Source: Saccharicrinis sp963675435 (lineage in GTDB: Bacteria; Bacteroidota; Bacteroidia; Bacteroidales; Marinilabiliaceae). From it: 64,000 nt of DNA. Shown here piece after piece: positions 8,233 through 16,995 of the stretch. The translations under genes and the position numbers were made by a program. The notes beneath the pieces are model-generated. The model made no database searches, was not told where the DNA came from, and was given only the letters and a program-made list of their open reading frames with translations. Within the stretch, counting starts at the first letter, position 1. Every line of letters begins with the position of its first letter. The stretch is from the NCBI GenBank assembly GCA_963675435.1, contig OY776216.1, positions 2,914,001 to 2,978,000 of the forward strand, given 5' to 3'.

Positions 8233-10344
8233 ATGATAAAATTGATTAAAACACTATTAGTATCACTGTTTTTGCTTATTTCAATAAGTGGTACTTCTCA
8301 AATAAATACAGATAGAGTTCTTGAGGCTGGTAGATATGCGTTATATCAGCAAGAATATGTTCTTGCCATTTCCTTTTTCAATAAAGCAATTGAAAGTAAA
8401 CCATACTTGGGTCTTCCTTATTACTTTAGAGCAAAAGCTAAATATAACCTTGATGATTTAAAAGGGGCTGAATTGGATATGAATAAGGCCATAGAAATCA
8501 TTCCTTTTTATTACGAGTTTTATAGGTTCAGAGGAGATATAAGAGGTAGGTTAGGTAAGCATACTGAAGCTTTAGAAGATTATGATAAAGGATTAGAAAT
8601 AGAGCCTGGTGACTTAGGAATCTTTTTTAATCGGGGCCTCGTTCATATTGATATGAAGGATTGGAAAAAAAGTATTGAAGATTTTTCATCCGTATTAAAA
8701 ATAGATTCCGCTCAATATGGGGCATATATTTATCGAGCTATTGCCAAGCTTAATGCTAAAGATACTATTGGAGCTGTTAATGATATGGATGAGGCTATTG
8801 CTGTAAATCCACTTGTTGCTGAAGCTTATCGATTTAGTGCAGCTATATATTACGATGTTAATAAATTTGATAAGGCGTTGGAGCGTATCAATTCAAGTAT
8901 TAGTCTGGATGGTTCTGAACCTGTTTATTATATGCTAAGAGGAGTTATCAGATATCAGATGGATGACCTTAAAGGAACAATGGCCGATTTTAACAAGGTT
9001 ATCAATTTACAGCCCAATAATATTTATGCCTATGCAAACCGGGGAATGCTGAGAACTGAGATTGGTGATGTAAACAATGCTATTGATGATTTTTCCAGAG
9101 TTTTGGCTCTTAATTCAGGTGATTTGCTGACATTGTTTAACAGGTCGTTGTTATACATAAGAGTAGGGCAATTTAAAGATGCACTTTCCGATCTGAACTT
9201 AATAATTAAGCGTTATCCAAATTATTCTGATGCATATTTTGCAAGGAGTCAAGCCTATGCTGGGTTGAATATGCAAGCAGAACAGGCAAAGGATAGAAAT
9301 ATGGCTATGAAGCTTCAGCAAGATGAGCGAAAAAGAGCTGAAGAAAATGAAAAGTTAGCTCAAGCTGGAACTACTAATAAAAAGCCAAAAGAAACCAGAA
9401 GTGAAAAAGATGAAGATATTAGTAATCATGATAAGATTGTTGTATTAGATGATTTTACTGTAGAAGATAATAATGTGGATGAACTGCAGGACTTAAAAGG
9501 TAAGATTCAGAATAAAAACATTATTATTGATTTAGAGAAAGTATTTAGTTTAACATTCTTTTCTGAAGATAATACCGTTAATAGTAGTAGATATTTTAAA
9601 CCTGAGGTTACTAGCTTTAATTCTCGAAATACAACAGATCGTACTTTAGCATTTTCAAATAAGGAGTTAGAAAATGATGGAGATTTAACATGGCATTATT
9701 ATAGATCTATAGAAGAAATAACACAGAAATTAAATGTCTACCCTGATAATAATGACCTACGATTTGTCAGAGCTATACTTTACGGTGTTATTATGAACTA
9801 TAGCAATGCCTTAAATGATTATAACTATTTAATTAGTCATGCATCAAAAGATCATCCATATCTTTTATTTTATTATTTAAACAGAGCTGCAATTAGATAT
9901 AAGATGGTTGAAGCAATGCAATCATTTGAAGAAGAGGAGCTGCCAGAAGATTTAATTACTGGAGTTAATACTAAAAAGGAAAAAGAAGAAGATAAGATAG
10001 TGAAGCAAATGCTGGATTATGATCTTATTGAACGTGATTTAAGGCAAGTTGTTGAAATTAATCCTGGATATGAGTTTGCTTATTACAACTTAGGTATTTT
10101 GTACTGTATCAAAAAAGATTATAAAGGTGCAGTACGACAATTTAGTAATGCCATTAAATTAAATCCTCAATTTGCAGAAGCATATTTTAATAGAGGATTA
10201 ACACGTATATATTTGAAGCAAGATTCGGAAGGAACCATGGATTTAAGTCGGGCTGGAGAGTTGGGCTTGTATAAAGCTTATAATATTATTAAACGATATG
10301 GTAAGCAAAGGGTGAATGTTGACGATGAAGGAAGTGAGGATTAA
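8233..10344 (+). CDS. Exported tetratricopeptide-repeat protein
   Basis: A 703-aa protein with an N-terminal signal peptide (LLVSLFLLISISGTSQ) and at least ten TPR units in two blocks. The first block covers about residues 25-370, with clear helices such as YAYANRGMLRTEIGDVNNAI. A charged, low-complexity linker follows (about 370-420), then a second block from about 490, with FAYYNLGILYCIKKDYKGAV near residue 615. TPRs are protein-binding scaffolds; no enzymatic domain is visible. The stop codon directly abuts the ATG of the helicase gene, so translation is probably coupled. The exported location of this protein and the cytoplasmic location of the helicase make a direct complex unlikely, and the pairing is unexplained. 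Confidence 0.85.
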   Translation: MIKLIKTLLVSLFLLISISGTSQINTDRVLEAGRYALYQQEYVLAISFFNKAIESKPYLGLPYYFRAKAKYNLDDLKGAELDMNKAIEIIPFYYEFYRFRGDIRGRLGKHTEALEDYDKGLEIEPGDLGIFFNRGLVHIDMKDWKKSIEDFSSVLKIDSAQYGAYIYRAIAKLNAKDTIGAVNDMDEAIAVNPLVAEAYRFSAAIYYDVNKFDKALERINSSISLDGSEPVYYMLRGVIRYQMDDLKGTMADFNKVINLQPNNIYAYANRGMLRTEIGDVNNAIDDFSRVLALNSGDLLTLFNRSLLYIRVGQFKDALSDLNLIIKRYPNYSDAYFARSQAYAGLNMQAEQAKDRNMAMKLQQDERKRAEENEKLAQAGTTNKKPKETRSEKDEDISNHDKIVVLDDFTVEDNNVDELQDLKGKIQNKNIIIDLEKVFSLTFFSEDNTVNSSRYFKPEVTSFNSRNTTDRTLAFSNKELENDGDLTWHYYRSIEEITQKLNVYPDNNDLRFVRAILYGVIMNYSNALNDYNYLISHASKDHPYLLFYYLNRAAIRYKMVEAMQSFEEEELPEDLITGVNTKKEKEEDKIVKQMLDYDLIERDLRQVVEINPGYEFAYYNLGILYCIKKDYKGAVRQFSNAIKLNPQFAEAYFNRGLTRIYLKQDSEGTMDLSRAGELGLYKAYNIIKRYGKQRVNVDDEGSED

Positions 10345-12366
10345 ATGAATGAATGGCTTGAAAATATTGATACTGATAATGCCGAATTTCAGGATGCATT
10401 TAAATTGGTACAGTTTACAAATCGATCCGTTTTTTTAACAGGGAAAGCTGGTACTGGTAAAAGTACATTTTTAAAATATATATGTGCTAACACGCATAAA
10501 AAATATGTAGTTGTTGCACCAACTGGTATTGCTGCAATAAATGCTGGTGGTCAAACCTTACATTCCTTTTTTAAGATACCTTTTAGGCCTATTTTACCTG
10601 ATGATCCAGACCTTAGTACAAAGGATGGTCGAATCTATGATTTTTTGAAATACAGGAAAAATCATCAAAAGTTAATTCGGGAATTAGATTTGCTGATTAT
10701 AGATGAGGTATCCATGCTTCGTGTGGATATTTTGGATTTTATCGATCGTGTTCTTCGAGTGTATTCAGGTCATATGCAAGTACCTTTTGGTGGGAAGCAA
10801 TTGTTAATGGTTGGTGATGTTTTTCAGCTTGAACCCGTTGTTAAAAGAGAAGAATGGAGTATTTTAAATCGGTTTTATCAAACACCATTTTTCTTTTCGG
10901 CACGCGTATTCAGAAATTTGCCTATGGTTCAAATTGAACTGAAAAAAGTTTATCGACAAAATAATCCTGAATTTGTGAATTTGCTTGATCGTGTAAGAGT
11001 AAATGCTGCAAAATCAGAAGATATAAATAAGGTAAATCAGCGCTTTAATCCTAAGTTTAATGCGCCTTTGGATGAGTTGTTTATTACACTGGCTACGCGC
11101 AGAGATACTGTAGATTATATCAATGACCATAAGTTAGAGGAATTAGATGGTGAAGAAATTGTATTTGAAGGTGCTGTAACTGGTGAGTTTCCCGAATCTG
11201 CATTACCTACTCCCAGAAAACTAATTTTGAAAGAGAATGCCCAGGTCATGTTCATTAAAAATGATCAGGAGCGACGATGGTATAATGGAAGTCTGGGGCG
11301 GATAGACGAGATTAATGATAATGGCATATATGTGCGAATGGAAAATGAAGAGATTCATTTAATAGAGAAAGAAATATGGCAAAATTTAAGATATAATTAC
11401 GACGAAAAAAATAACAGGGTAATTGAAGAAGAAATAGGCTCTTATAAACAATATCCTTTAAAATTAGCATGGGCTATTACGGTACATAAAAGTCAAGGAT
11501 TAACCTTTGATAAGGTGATGATTGATTTTTCGGGAGGAGCATTTGCTGGAGGACAGTTATATGTTGCTTTAAGTCGTTGCAGATCATTGGAAGGAATCAT
11601 CATGAAATCCAATATTTCTCAAAGAGATGTTATTGTAAAAAGAGCGTGCGTTGACTTTAGTCGAAAATCGAATAATAAATTACTGATAAAGGAAAGTTTA
11701 GATTCTGCTCAAGCTGACGATAACTATAAAGCTGCATTAAAAGCTTATAAAGCTGGTGATTTTCAATTAGCAATGCAAGGTTTAGGTAGTGCAATCTCCA
11801 AGCGAAATGATCTTACTAAACCTGTAATTCTTAGATTTATTGCCAGGCAGCTTTCTGTAATTACAAAACTTCGTAAAAGGATAGCTGAACTAGAACGAAA
11901 GGAGAAAAAAAGAAATAAACAACTTGAAGATTTTGCCAGAGAGTATTTTTTAATGGCTAATGAATGTTTGGTTAAGGCAAGAGATAAAAGCGCTGCAATT
12001 GCGAATCTTAATAAATCTATATTACTCAAACCTGATTTTTTCGATGCCATTTATAAAAGAGCTGGTTTAAAAGTTGAGGTTTGTGATTTAGAGGGAGCTG
12101 ATAAGGATTATACCTTGGCCAGTAAATTAAAACCTCGAACTTTTAAAATATTCTATAATAGGGGAAGAACAAGATTACTACTTAAAAATTATAATGGTGC
12201 CTATAATGATTTAAAAAAGGCAATTCGACTTAAAGATGATCATGCAGATTCGTATTATTATTTATCTCAGATTTGTGACCGGTTAGGTGAGGAGGATGAA
12301 GCCGAAAAGTATAGAAATATTTCTGGTAATTTAGGTTTTGAGGATGCAGAGGATGATGAATTATAG
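10345..12366 (+). CDS. PIF1-like superfamily 1B helicase with C-terminal TPR domain
   Basis: A 673-aa protein with a full DNA helicase core. Walker A is TGKAGTGKS (residues 32-40), Walker B is LLIIDEVSMLR (about 115), motif III is VGDVFQLEPV, an arginine-finger region contains KVYRQ, and the C-terminal motifs run AWAITVHKSQGLTFDKV and YVALSRCRSLEG near residues 375-420. PIF1/RecD2-type enzymes unwind DNA 5' to 3' and act in replication and recombination. From about residue 455 the protein turns into helical, TPR-like repeats (KSILLKPDFFDAIYKRAG, KAIRLKDDHADSYYYLSQI) with a Lys/Arg-rich coiled coil between. The TPR tail is not part of the standard helicase and probably recruits a partner. The ATG follows the upstream TAA with no gap. 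Confidence 0.9.
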   Translation: MNEWLENIDTDNAEFQDAFKLVQFTNRSVFLTGKAGTGKSTFLKYICANTHKKYVVVAPTGIAAINAGGQTLHSFFKIPFRPILPDDPDLSTKDGRIYDFLKYRKNHQKLIRELDLLIIDEVSMLRVDILDFIDRVLRVYSGHMQVPFGGKQLLMVGDVFQLEPVVKREEWSILNRFYQTPFFFSARVFRNLPMVQIELKKVYRQNNPEFVNLLDRVRVNAAKSEDINKVNQRFNPKFNAPLDELFITLATRRDTVDYINDHKLEELDGEEIVFEGAVTGEFPESALPTPRKLILKENAQVMFIKNDQERRWYNGSLGRIDEINDNGIYVRMENEEIHLIEKEIWQNLRYNYDEKNNRVIEEEIGSYKQYPLKLAWAITVHKSQGLTFDKVMIDFSGGAFAGGQLYVALSRCRSLEGIIMKSNISQRDVIVKRACVDFSRKSNNKLLIKESLDSAQADDNYKAALKAYKAGDFQLAMQGLGSAISKRNDLTKPVILRFIARQLSVITKLRKRIAELERKEKKRNKQLEDFAREYFLMANECLVKARDKSAAIANLNKSILLKPDFFDAIYKRAGLKVEVCDLEGADKDYTLASKLKPRTFKIFYNRGRTRLLLKNYNGAYNDLKKAIRLKDDHADSYYYLSQICDRLGEEDEAEKYRNISGNLGFEDAEDDEL

Positions 12367-12486
12367 AAATATAAGAACCTGATATTTTATACTTTTTAAG
12401 GTTGAAAATGTTGAATAGTTTGATGAAAAGGTCGAAAATATACACGAATAACTAACTAGTAAATAAATATAGTCATTCAATAACGG

Positions 12487-12494
12487 TATTTTTG
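12487..12494 (+). promoter_or_regulatory. Candidate -7 box TATTTTTG for the first chemoreceptor-like gene
   Basis: An exact TAnnTTTG match 30 bp before the ATG at 12524. No clear -33 TTG is present, so confidence is modest. Confidence 0.35.
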
Positions 12495-12523
12495 TGTTTG
12501 TGTTAAAATAACGCTTACTCATT

Positions 12524-13732
12524 ATGAATGAACTGATTCTGTTTTTTGTAATAATTACACTATTATTGCCTATAGCTTATTATTTATTAAAGAAGGTATT
12601 TAATAAATCCACAGTTTTAACTATCTCTTCATATCATCTTGTTTTGGTATACTTAAGTTCTGTATCTAGTTATTTACTTGGTGCTTATGGGTTAAGTGTA
12701 ATGTTTTGGGCATTGCCTGTATTTAGTATAATAGCTGTTATAACCTATTTGTTTATTTATAAAAAAATCCATCAACCGTTAGGTGATGCATTAAATCAAT
12801 TGAATGAGATATCTGAAGGAAATTTATATCTTAAAAAAAATCAGGATAGAAATGAAGGGTATGGTGAAGTTGGTATTTTATATAATAGTGTGCAAAAAAT
12901 AGTTTTTATTTTAAAACAACTTATTAAAGAAGTAAAAAGGAGTTCAGGAGAGTTGTCTTCATCAAGTAATTACCTAAATGAAAAAATAGCAGAAGTCTCA
13001 ACTGGCAGTTATATTCAAGCAGCTTCGTGTCAGGAGTTATCTGCATCAATTGAGCAAATAGCCAGTATGGTTGGTGAAAATGCCTTTAATGCTGAAAAAA
13101 GTAAAGATTTAGCTTCAAAAAATCTTAATAATGTTAAAGAACTATTTTTATTGTCTGAAAATATTACTTCCAGCGTCAATAAAATCGCAGAAAGAGCTAG
13201 AGTGGTTAATGAAATCGCAGTTCAAACTAATATACTTGCTTTAAATGCTGCTGTTGAAGCAGCCCGGGCTGGAGATGCGGGAAAAAGTTTTTCTGTTGTT
13301 GCAAAAGAAGTTAGGAGTCTCGCTGAACGTAGTAAAGATGCTGCTTTTCTTATTAATAAGTTTTCTAATGATAGTAAAAATTTGGTGGAACAATCATCTC
13401 TGCTTTTTGAAAAAATGCTTCCAAGTATACAAGAATCTGCAAATATGGTGAATGAGATATCTGTAGCAAGTTCTGAACAAAAAATGGGAATAGAACAGAT
13501 TAATAAATCCATTCACGATTTAAATCATGTTGTACAAGAAAATGCTTCTAAATCTGAAGGTATTGCTGAAACCGTATCTATACTTAAGACATTATCCGAA
13601 AACTTATTGGAATCTCTACAATTTTTTAAAGTAAAAATTCATAATAAGAAATCGACAAAACAAAAGGTGCAGAATCAAGTTCATGAAACTCCGTTAGTAA
13701 CGAATAAAAAAGAAATTCTTGAAGTCGCTTAG
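12524..13732 (+). CDS. Methyl-accepting chemotaxis-like signalling protein (MCP 1)
   Basis: A 402-aa membrane receptor with two to three N-terminal hydrophobic helices (about residues 3-25, 38-58, 62-82), a short HAMP-like linker, and a long cytoplasmic coiled coil. The conserved hairpin tip is VQTNILALNAAVEAARAGD around residues 231-250, the contact site for CheA and CheW. There is no sizeable periplasmic loop, so it lacks a normal extracellular sensor and may respond to membrane state or to a cytoplasmic partner. No cheA, cheW or flagellar genes are in the window. A second receptor of the same architecture, with its tip at almost the same residue number, lies 1.8 kb downstream, suggesting duplication of a signalling unit. 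Confidence 0.88.
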   Translation: MNELILFFVIITLLLPIAYYLLKKVFNKSTVLTISSYHLVLVYLSSVSSYLLGAYGLSVMFWALPVFSIIAVITYLFIYKKIHQPLGDALNQLNEISEGNLYLKKNQDRNEGYGEVGILYNSVQKIVFILKQLIKEVKRSSGELSSSSNYLNEKIAEVSTGSYIQAASCQELSASIEQIASMVGENAFNAEKSKDLASKNLNNVKELFLLSENITSSVNKIAERARVVNEIAVQTNILALNAAVEAARAGDAGKSFSVVAKEVRSLAERSKDAAFLINKFSNDSKNLVEQSSLLFEKMLPSIQESANMVNEISVASSEQKMGIEQINKSIHDLNHVVQENASKSEGIAETVSILKTLSENLLESLQFFKVKIHNKKSTKQKVQNQVHETPLVTNKKEILEVA

Positions 13733-13846
13733 GAAATATAAATGATTAATCGACTAAAAGAGACGAACGGTATAATTTTCAATTGTTACGTAACCTTTTT
13801 GTATGTACTCTGTATTAAGGGGGTAATACACTTAACTTGATTGAAA

Positions 13847-14256
13847 ATGAAAAAACTATTACTAATCCTATTGGGGGTTTTTTTTTTTTAAGCTCATATG
13901 CTCAGAGTATTAAAGAACTAAAAACAGAATCTTCCTACTTGGTTTATCCAAAAGTTCCTATTGAAAAAATAAATATTGAGACTGCTAAAGTTGAATTTTC
14001 TCATGGACAGATTGTTGTATCTGATGAGAAATCTGTTCATAAAGAAACTAATCTATGTAAAGCTGAGGGTGCAAAATTAAAACATGCACAAGCTATTGAA
14101 ACTTTTGATTATAAATTTAGATATACTTCACCTGATGCATTCGTAAGAATAAAAAATAATGCAGGAGAAGTAGTGTTTATAAAAAATACCATTGAAAAGG
14201 TATCAGACTACGATTATTATGGAAAGAAAGAGTGTTATTCCATTGAAGGCAGGTGA
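13847..14256 (+). pseudogene. Exported protein gene interrupted by a 12-T homopolymer frameshift
   Basis: From ATG 13847 the first frame reads MKKLLLILLGVFFF and hits TAA right after a run of 12 T (about 13878-13889). The next frame continues as LSSYAQSIKEL and on for about 125 residues to 14256. Joined, the two halves make a textbook signal peptide (MKKLLLILLGVFFF plus LSSYAQS), so the gene needs 10 or 13 T to be read through. The alternative unbroken frame starts at TTG 13837 and gives a charged N-terminus that makes no sense for export. The mature part has Cys residues (LCKAEG, KKECYS) and ends abruptly, so it may also be truncated. Explanations are phase variation, a homopolymer sequencing error, or decay. 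I do not recognise the family with confidence. Confidence 0.6.
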
Positions 14257-14640
14257 AGTAGAAAAGATTCAGAAACTTTAACCTGATTGTAAAATAAAAC
14301 TTTTAAAAATAATTTATTTACAATTAAAATATTAAAGAATATCGTTAATGCCGGTAATATGCTGAAAGTAGCAAATATCGGCTTAATTATGGACTAATTG
14401 TTTTGTATATTTTTATGTGTTGTAAAACATCAATTCGGTAATATGTTGCTAATTAGTGAGATAATGTTAAAATGCTTAAAAAATAATTAAATTAGAATAT
14501 TTGAACTTAATACTTTAAAATATTTTAAACATATTTACAAGCATTATTAGCTGATGAAAGTCTTAATAATTAATATAGGATTTACATTAGAATCTTATAA
14601 ACCCCCATTTTTAACCGTTACAAACAAACAACCTATAAAA
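14257..14640. other. AT-rich intergenic stretch upstream of the double-hotdog gene
   Basis: No gene is supported here. An imperfect inverted repeat near 14350-14382 (GCCGGTAATATGCT ... AGCAAATATCGGC) could form a hairpin, but it has no T-tract and is not a convincing terminator. The downstream promoter presumably lies in the right half; no exact TAnnTTTG box is seen. Confidence 0.35.
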
Positions 14641-15537
14641 ATGTATCAAACGTTAAATCAAACCGAAGAGAAGCAAATTCAAAAAGAAGAAATTTGCTTG
14701 GAAGATTATTTAAAAAGTCTTATTGAAGTTACAGAACCGTATTATGCTTTAACGAATCTGTCAATTGATGAAGAAAACATTCTGAAAGCCGATGTGAATA
14801 AACAATTGGATTGTGATCACGAGGTAAAAGGAATGTCTTACTCAGAGGCTGGGCGCCACCTTGCAATTTTAGGATCATTAGCATTGGCTAATTCAAATCC
14901 TTTAAAAGAAAAGCATTATTATCTTGCTACTAAAGCTTATGTAAAAAGGGTTTATCAGCAAGCATATGATGAAATTGAGCATGTGGGGTATATGAGTACG
15001 ATTCATTTTGATCGAAAAAAAGGTATAGCTAAAGGTTATCTCAATACAAAAACCGGGAAAAAGATATATACAATAACCGTTGAATATCAAGTGCTTTCCG
15101 GTAGATTGTTTGAGAGAATGTTCAAACAACATAAGCAAGTAACGCCTTGCATAGAAGGATATAATCCATATCGAGAAAGAATTCCATTGTTTGATCTTAA
15201 AACCGATAAAGAAAGCTGTTCCGCAACATTAGGTGTTATTAATAAAGACATTTGCGTTGGTCATTTCGATGATTACCCAGCTCTCCCAGTTGCAAGGATT
15301 GCTCAGGTTTTAACATCAATTGCAGGAATACAGAATAATGCAAGTGGATTACAGGAACCTATGAAAATTAAGCATGTTATTTTATATGCTAAATCTTTCT
15401 TGTTTGCAGGAGAATCCATGAGTGTTAAAAGTGTTTTAGAAAGTAGTACAGAAAGTTCTGATGAAAATGTAATAGATACATTTGCTTTTAGTAATGACGA
15501 TACAGAATATTCCGCTCGGTTGACTTGTTGGATATAA
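14641..15537 (+). CDS. Double-hotdog-fold protein of unknown function
   Basis: About 298 aa from the preferred ATG at 14641; an upstream in-frame ATG at 14554 would add 29 residues that do not look conserved. Two hotdog-like halves are visible. The first has DCDHEVKGMSYSEAGRHLA and a following strand/helix pattern. The second has ICVGHFDDYPALPVARIAQ, which closely follows the FabZ-type pattern GHFP-x-P-x-x-P-x-x-x-x-x-E-x-x-AQ, but with Arg/Ala where the catalytic acid is usual. Enzymes of this fold act on acyl-ACP or acyl-CoA as dehydratases, thioesterases or AfsA-like signal synthases. The gene sits 20 bp before a chemoreceptor-like gene in a likely operon, so an acyl-ligand-linked signalling role is possible but is inference. 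Confidence 0.6.
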   Translation: MYQTLNQTEEKQIQKEEICLEDYLKSLIEVTEPYYALTNLSIDEENILKADVNKQLDCDHEVKGMSYSEAGRHLAILGSLALANSNPLKEKHYYLATKAYVKRVYQQAYDEIEHVGYMSTIHFDRKKGIAKGYLNTKTGKKIYTITVEYQVLSGRLFERMFKQHKQVTPCIEGYNPYRERIPLFDLKTDKESCSATLGVINKDICVGHFDDYPALPVARIAQVLTSIAGIQNNASGLQEPMKIKHVILYAKSFLFAGESMSVKSVLESSTESSDENVIDTFAFSNDDTEYSARLTCWI

Positions 15538-15557
15538 TATTACTAATTTATACTACA

Positions 15558-16661
15558 ATGAATAAATACGAACTGTACCTGATTTTACTTGTTTTATCAT
15601 CTATCGTTTATGTACCATTTGCTTATTATATAGGTAAAGGTTCTATTGTTTGGAAGATAGCCATGACTTTTTTGATGCCGCTATTAATTTTAGCTTATAC
15701 ATCATTTTCATTTGCCTTAACGATGAATTATTGGTTATTTGTTCCTGCGTTAGGATCTTTGTTTATAGCATTTATTTCTCTTTTAAGACAAATAAAGAAA
15801 CCTTTTGGAGAAGTTGAAAATGTTATTAAAGAATTTTCAGAAGGTAATATAGATGTAGATATCAATCCTAAAATTTTGAAACAAAATAATGAATTAGGTA
15901 AGATTTCTAACAGTATTCAGGAAATGTCTGGGGAACTGGCTAAAATTATGAGTGAAATTAAAAATGTTTCTGAAGAAGTAGTTTCACATAGTACTCAGTT
16001 AAAGTCTGCAGCACAGATGTTAGCAGACGGCACTAGTACTCAGGCAGCAGCTACAGAAGAAATTAGTAGTTCAATTGAAGAGGTTATTTCTGTAATCGAT
16101 TCAAGTAATACGAATGCAATTAATGCTAAGAATATATCAACATTTGCAGCCAGTGGCATTCAAAGTAACATTAAGAAGTCAGAGGAAACTAAGTTGTCAA
16201 TTAATAACATCTATGAAAATGTTGGAAAAATTAATGATATTAGTGAGCAAACCAATATACTTTCATTAAATGCTTCAGTGGAAGCCGCAAGAGCCGGAGA
16301 ATTTGGAAAAGGCTTTGCTGTTGTTGCAAATGAAGTGCAGGCACTAGCTCAAAATAGTAAACATTTTTCTAATATTATTCAAGAATTATCATCAGCAGCT
16401 CTAACTTTTGCAGTTGAAGCATCCGATTCATTAGCTAAAATGGCTCCTGAAGTACAAAGTACGGCTTCTCTGGTGGATGAAATTAGTGCTGGAGCTATGG
16501 AGCAAAAACAAGCCATGGATCAAATCTCTAATTCCTTACAAGAACTAAATTTAGTTACTCAGGAATCAAGTGCAAATAGTGAAGAAATGACAGCAAGTGC
16601 TAATCAACTTATGGATCAATCAACAAAATTAAATAACTTAATTTCGTTTTTTAGAGTTTAA
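15558..16661 (+). CDS. Methyl-accepting chemotaxis-like signalling protein (MCP 2)
   Basis: About 367 aa from ATG 15558. A TTG at 15525 in the same frame overlaps the previous gene and is unlikely as the start. Several N-terminal membrane helices lie within the first 80 residues (LILLVLSSIVYVPFAYYIG, WLFVPALGSLFIAFISLL), followed by a HAMP-like segment and an MCP coiled coil. The tip EQTNILSLNASVEAARAGE is at about residues 230-248, the same place as in MCP 1. As in MCP 1 there is no periplasmic sensor domain. It is probably cotranscribed with the double-hotdog gene 20 bp upstream. A bidirectional terminator at 16961-16995 separates it from the convergent dipeptidase gene. Confidence 0.88.
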   Translation: MNKYELYLILLVLSSIVYVPFAYYIGKGSIVWKIAMTFLMPLLILAYTSFSFALTMNYWLFVPALGSLFIAFISLLRQIKKPFGEVENVIKEFSEGNIDVDINPKILKQNNELGKISNSIQEMSGELAKIMSEIKNVSEEVVSHSTQLKSAAQMLADGTSTQAAATEEISSSIEEVISVIDSSNTNAINAKNISTFAASGIQSNIKKSEETKLSINNIYENVGKINDISEQTNILSLNASVEAARAGEFGKGFAVVANEVQALAQNSKHFSNIIQELSSAALTFAVEASDSLAKMAPEVQSTASLVDEISAGAMEQKQAMDQISNSLQELNLVTQESSANSEEMTASANQLMDQSTKLNNLISFFRV

Positions 16662-16684
16662 GGTTGGTTATTAATTATTGAATT

Positions 16685-16946
16685 TAATAACCCGAGTTCG
16701 ATTAAAATTAAAGAGCTCAGATTTTATTAAAATGCAGATATACAAGGCAAATTCTTTTTGCATAGCGAGCTATGGTAGAAGAATTTAACGAAGTGGATTA
16801 GTATTTTAATAGAAAGCCACATATAAACAACGATTTTCTTCTTCATATTTGTTTGACATAGCCCGCTATGACTTCACAAATATTCATTGAAACTCATTAT
16901 TTATAAGCGGTCTGAGCCAATAATTTTATATCGAACTCGGGTTAAT
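16685..16946. mobile_element. MITE-like or palindromic intergenic element with imperfect inverted ends
   Basis: The left end carries AACCCGAGTTCGAT (16689-16702) and the right end its reverse complement ATCGAACTCGGGTT (16929-16942). The match extends inward imperfectly through TAAAATTA and GCTCAG/CTGAGC. Two near-palindromes lie inside the element, CATAGCGAGCTATG (about 16760) and CATAGCCCGCTATG (about 16857), in mirrored surroundings. The 260 bp unit has no open reading frame and could fold into one long hairpin. This fits a non-autonomous transposable element or a dispersed palindromic repeat. No second copy is seen in this window. Confidence 0.6.
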
Positions 16947-16960
16947 AGTTATTAAAAATA

Positions 16961-16995
16961 AAAGGTCGTCAAATAATTGACGACCTTTATTTTTT
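16961..16995. terminator. Bidirectional intrinsic terminator between MCP 2 and the C69 dipeptidase
   Basis: A perfect 12-bp stem, AAAGGTCGTCAA (16961-16972) with TTGACGACCTTT (16977-16988), and a 4-nt loop. T-rich sequence follows on the plus side and A-rich sequence on the other, so it can serve both convergent genes. Confidence 0.9.

Noticed and set aside
13837..14256. Unbroken TTG-started gene
   Set aside because: The N-terminal reading before the T-tract is charged and meaningless, whereas the ATG frame yields a perfect signal peptide that only needs a frame change at the T-tract.
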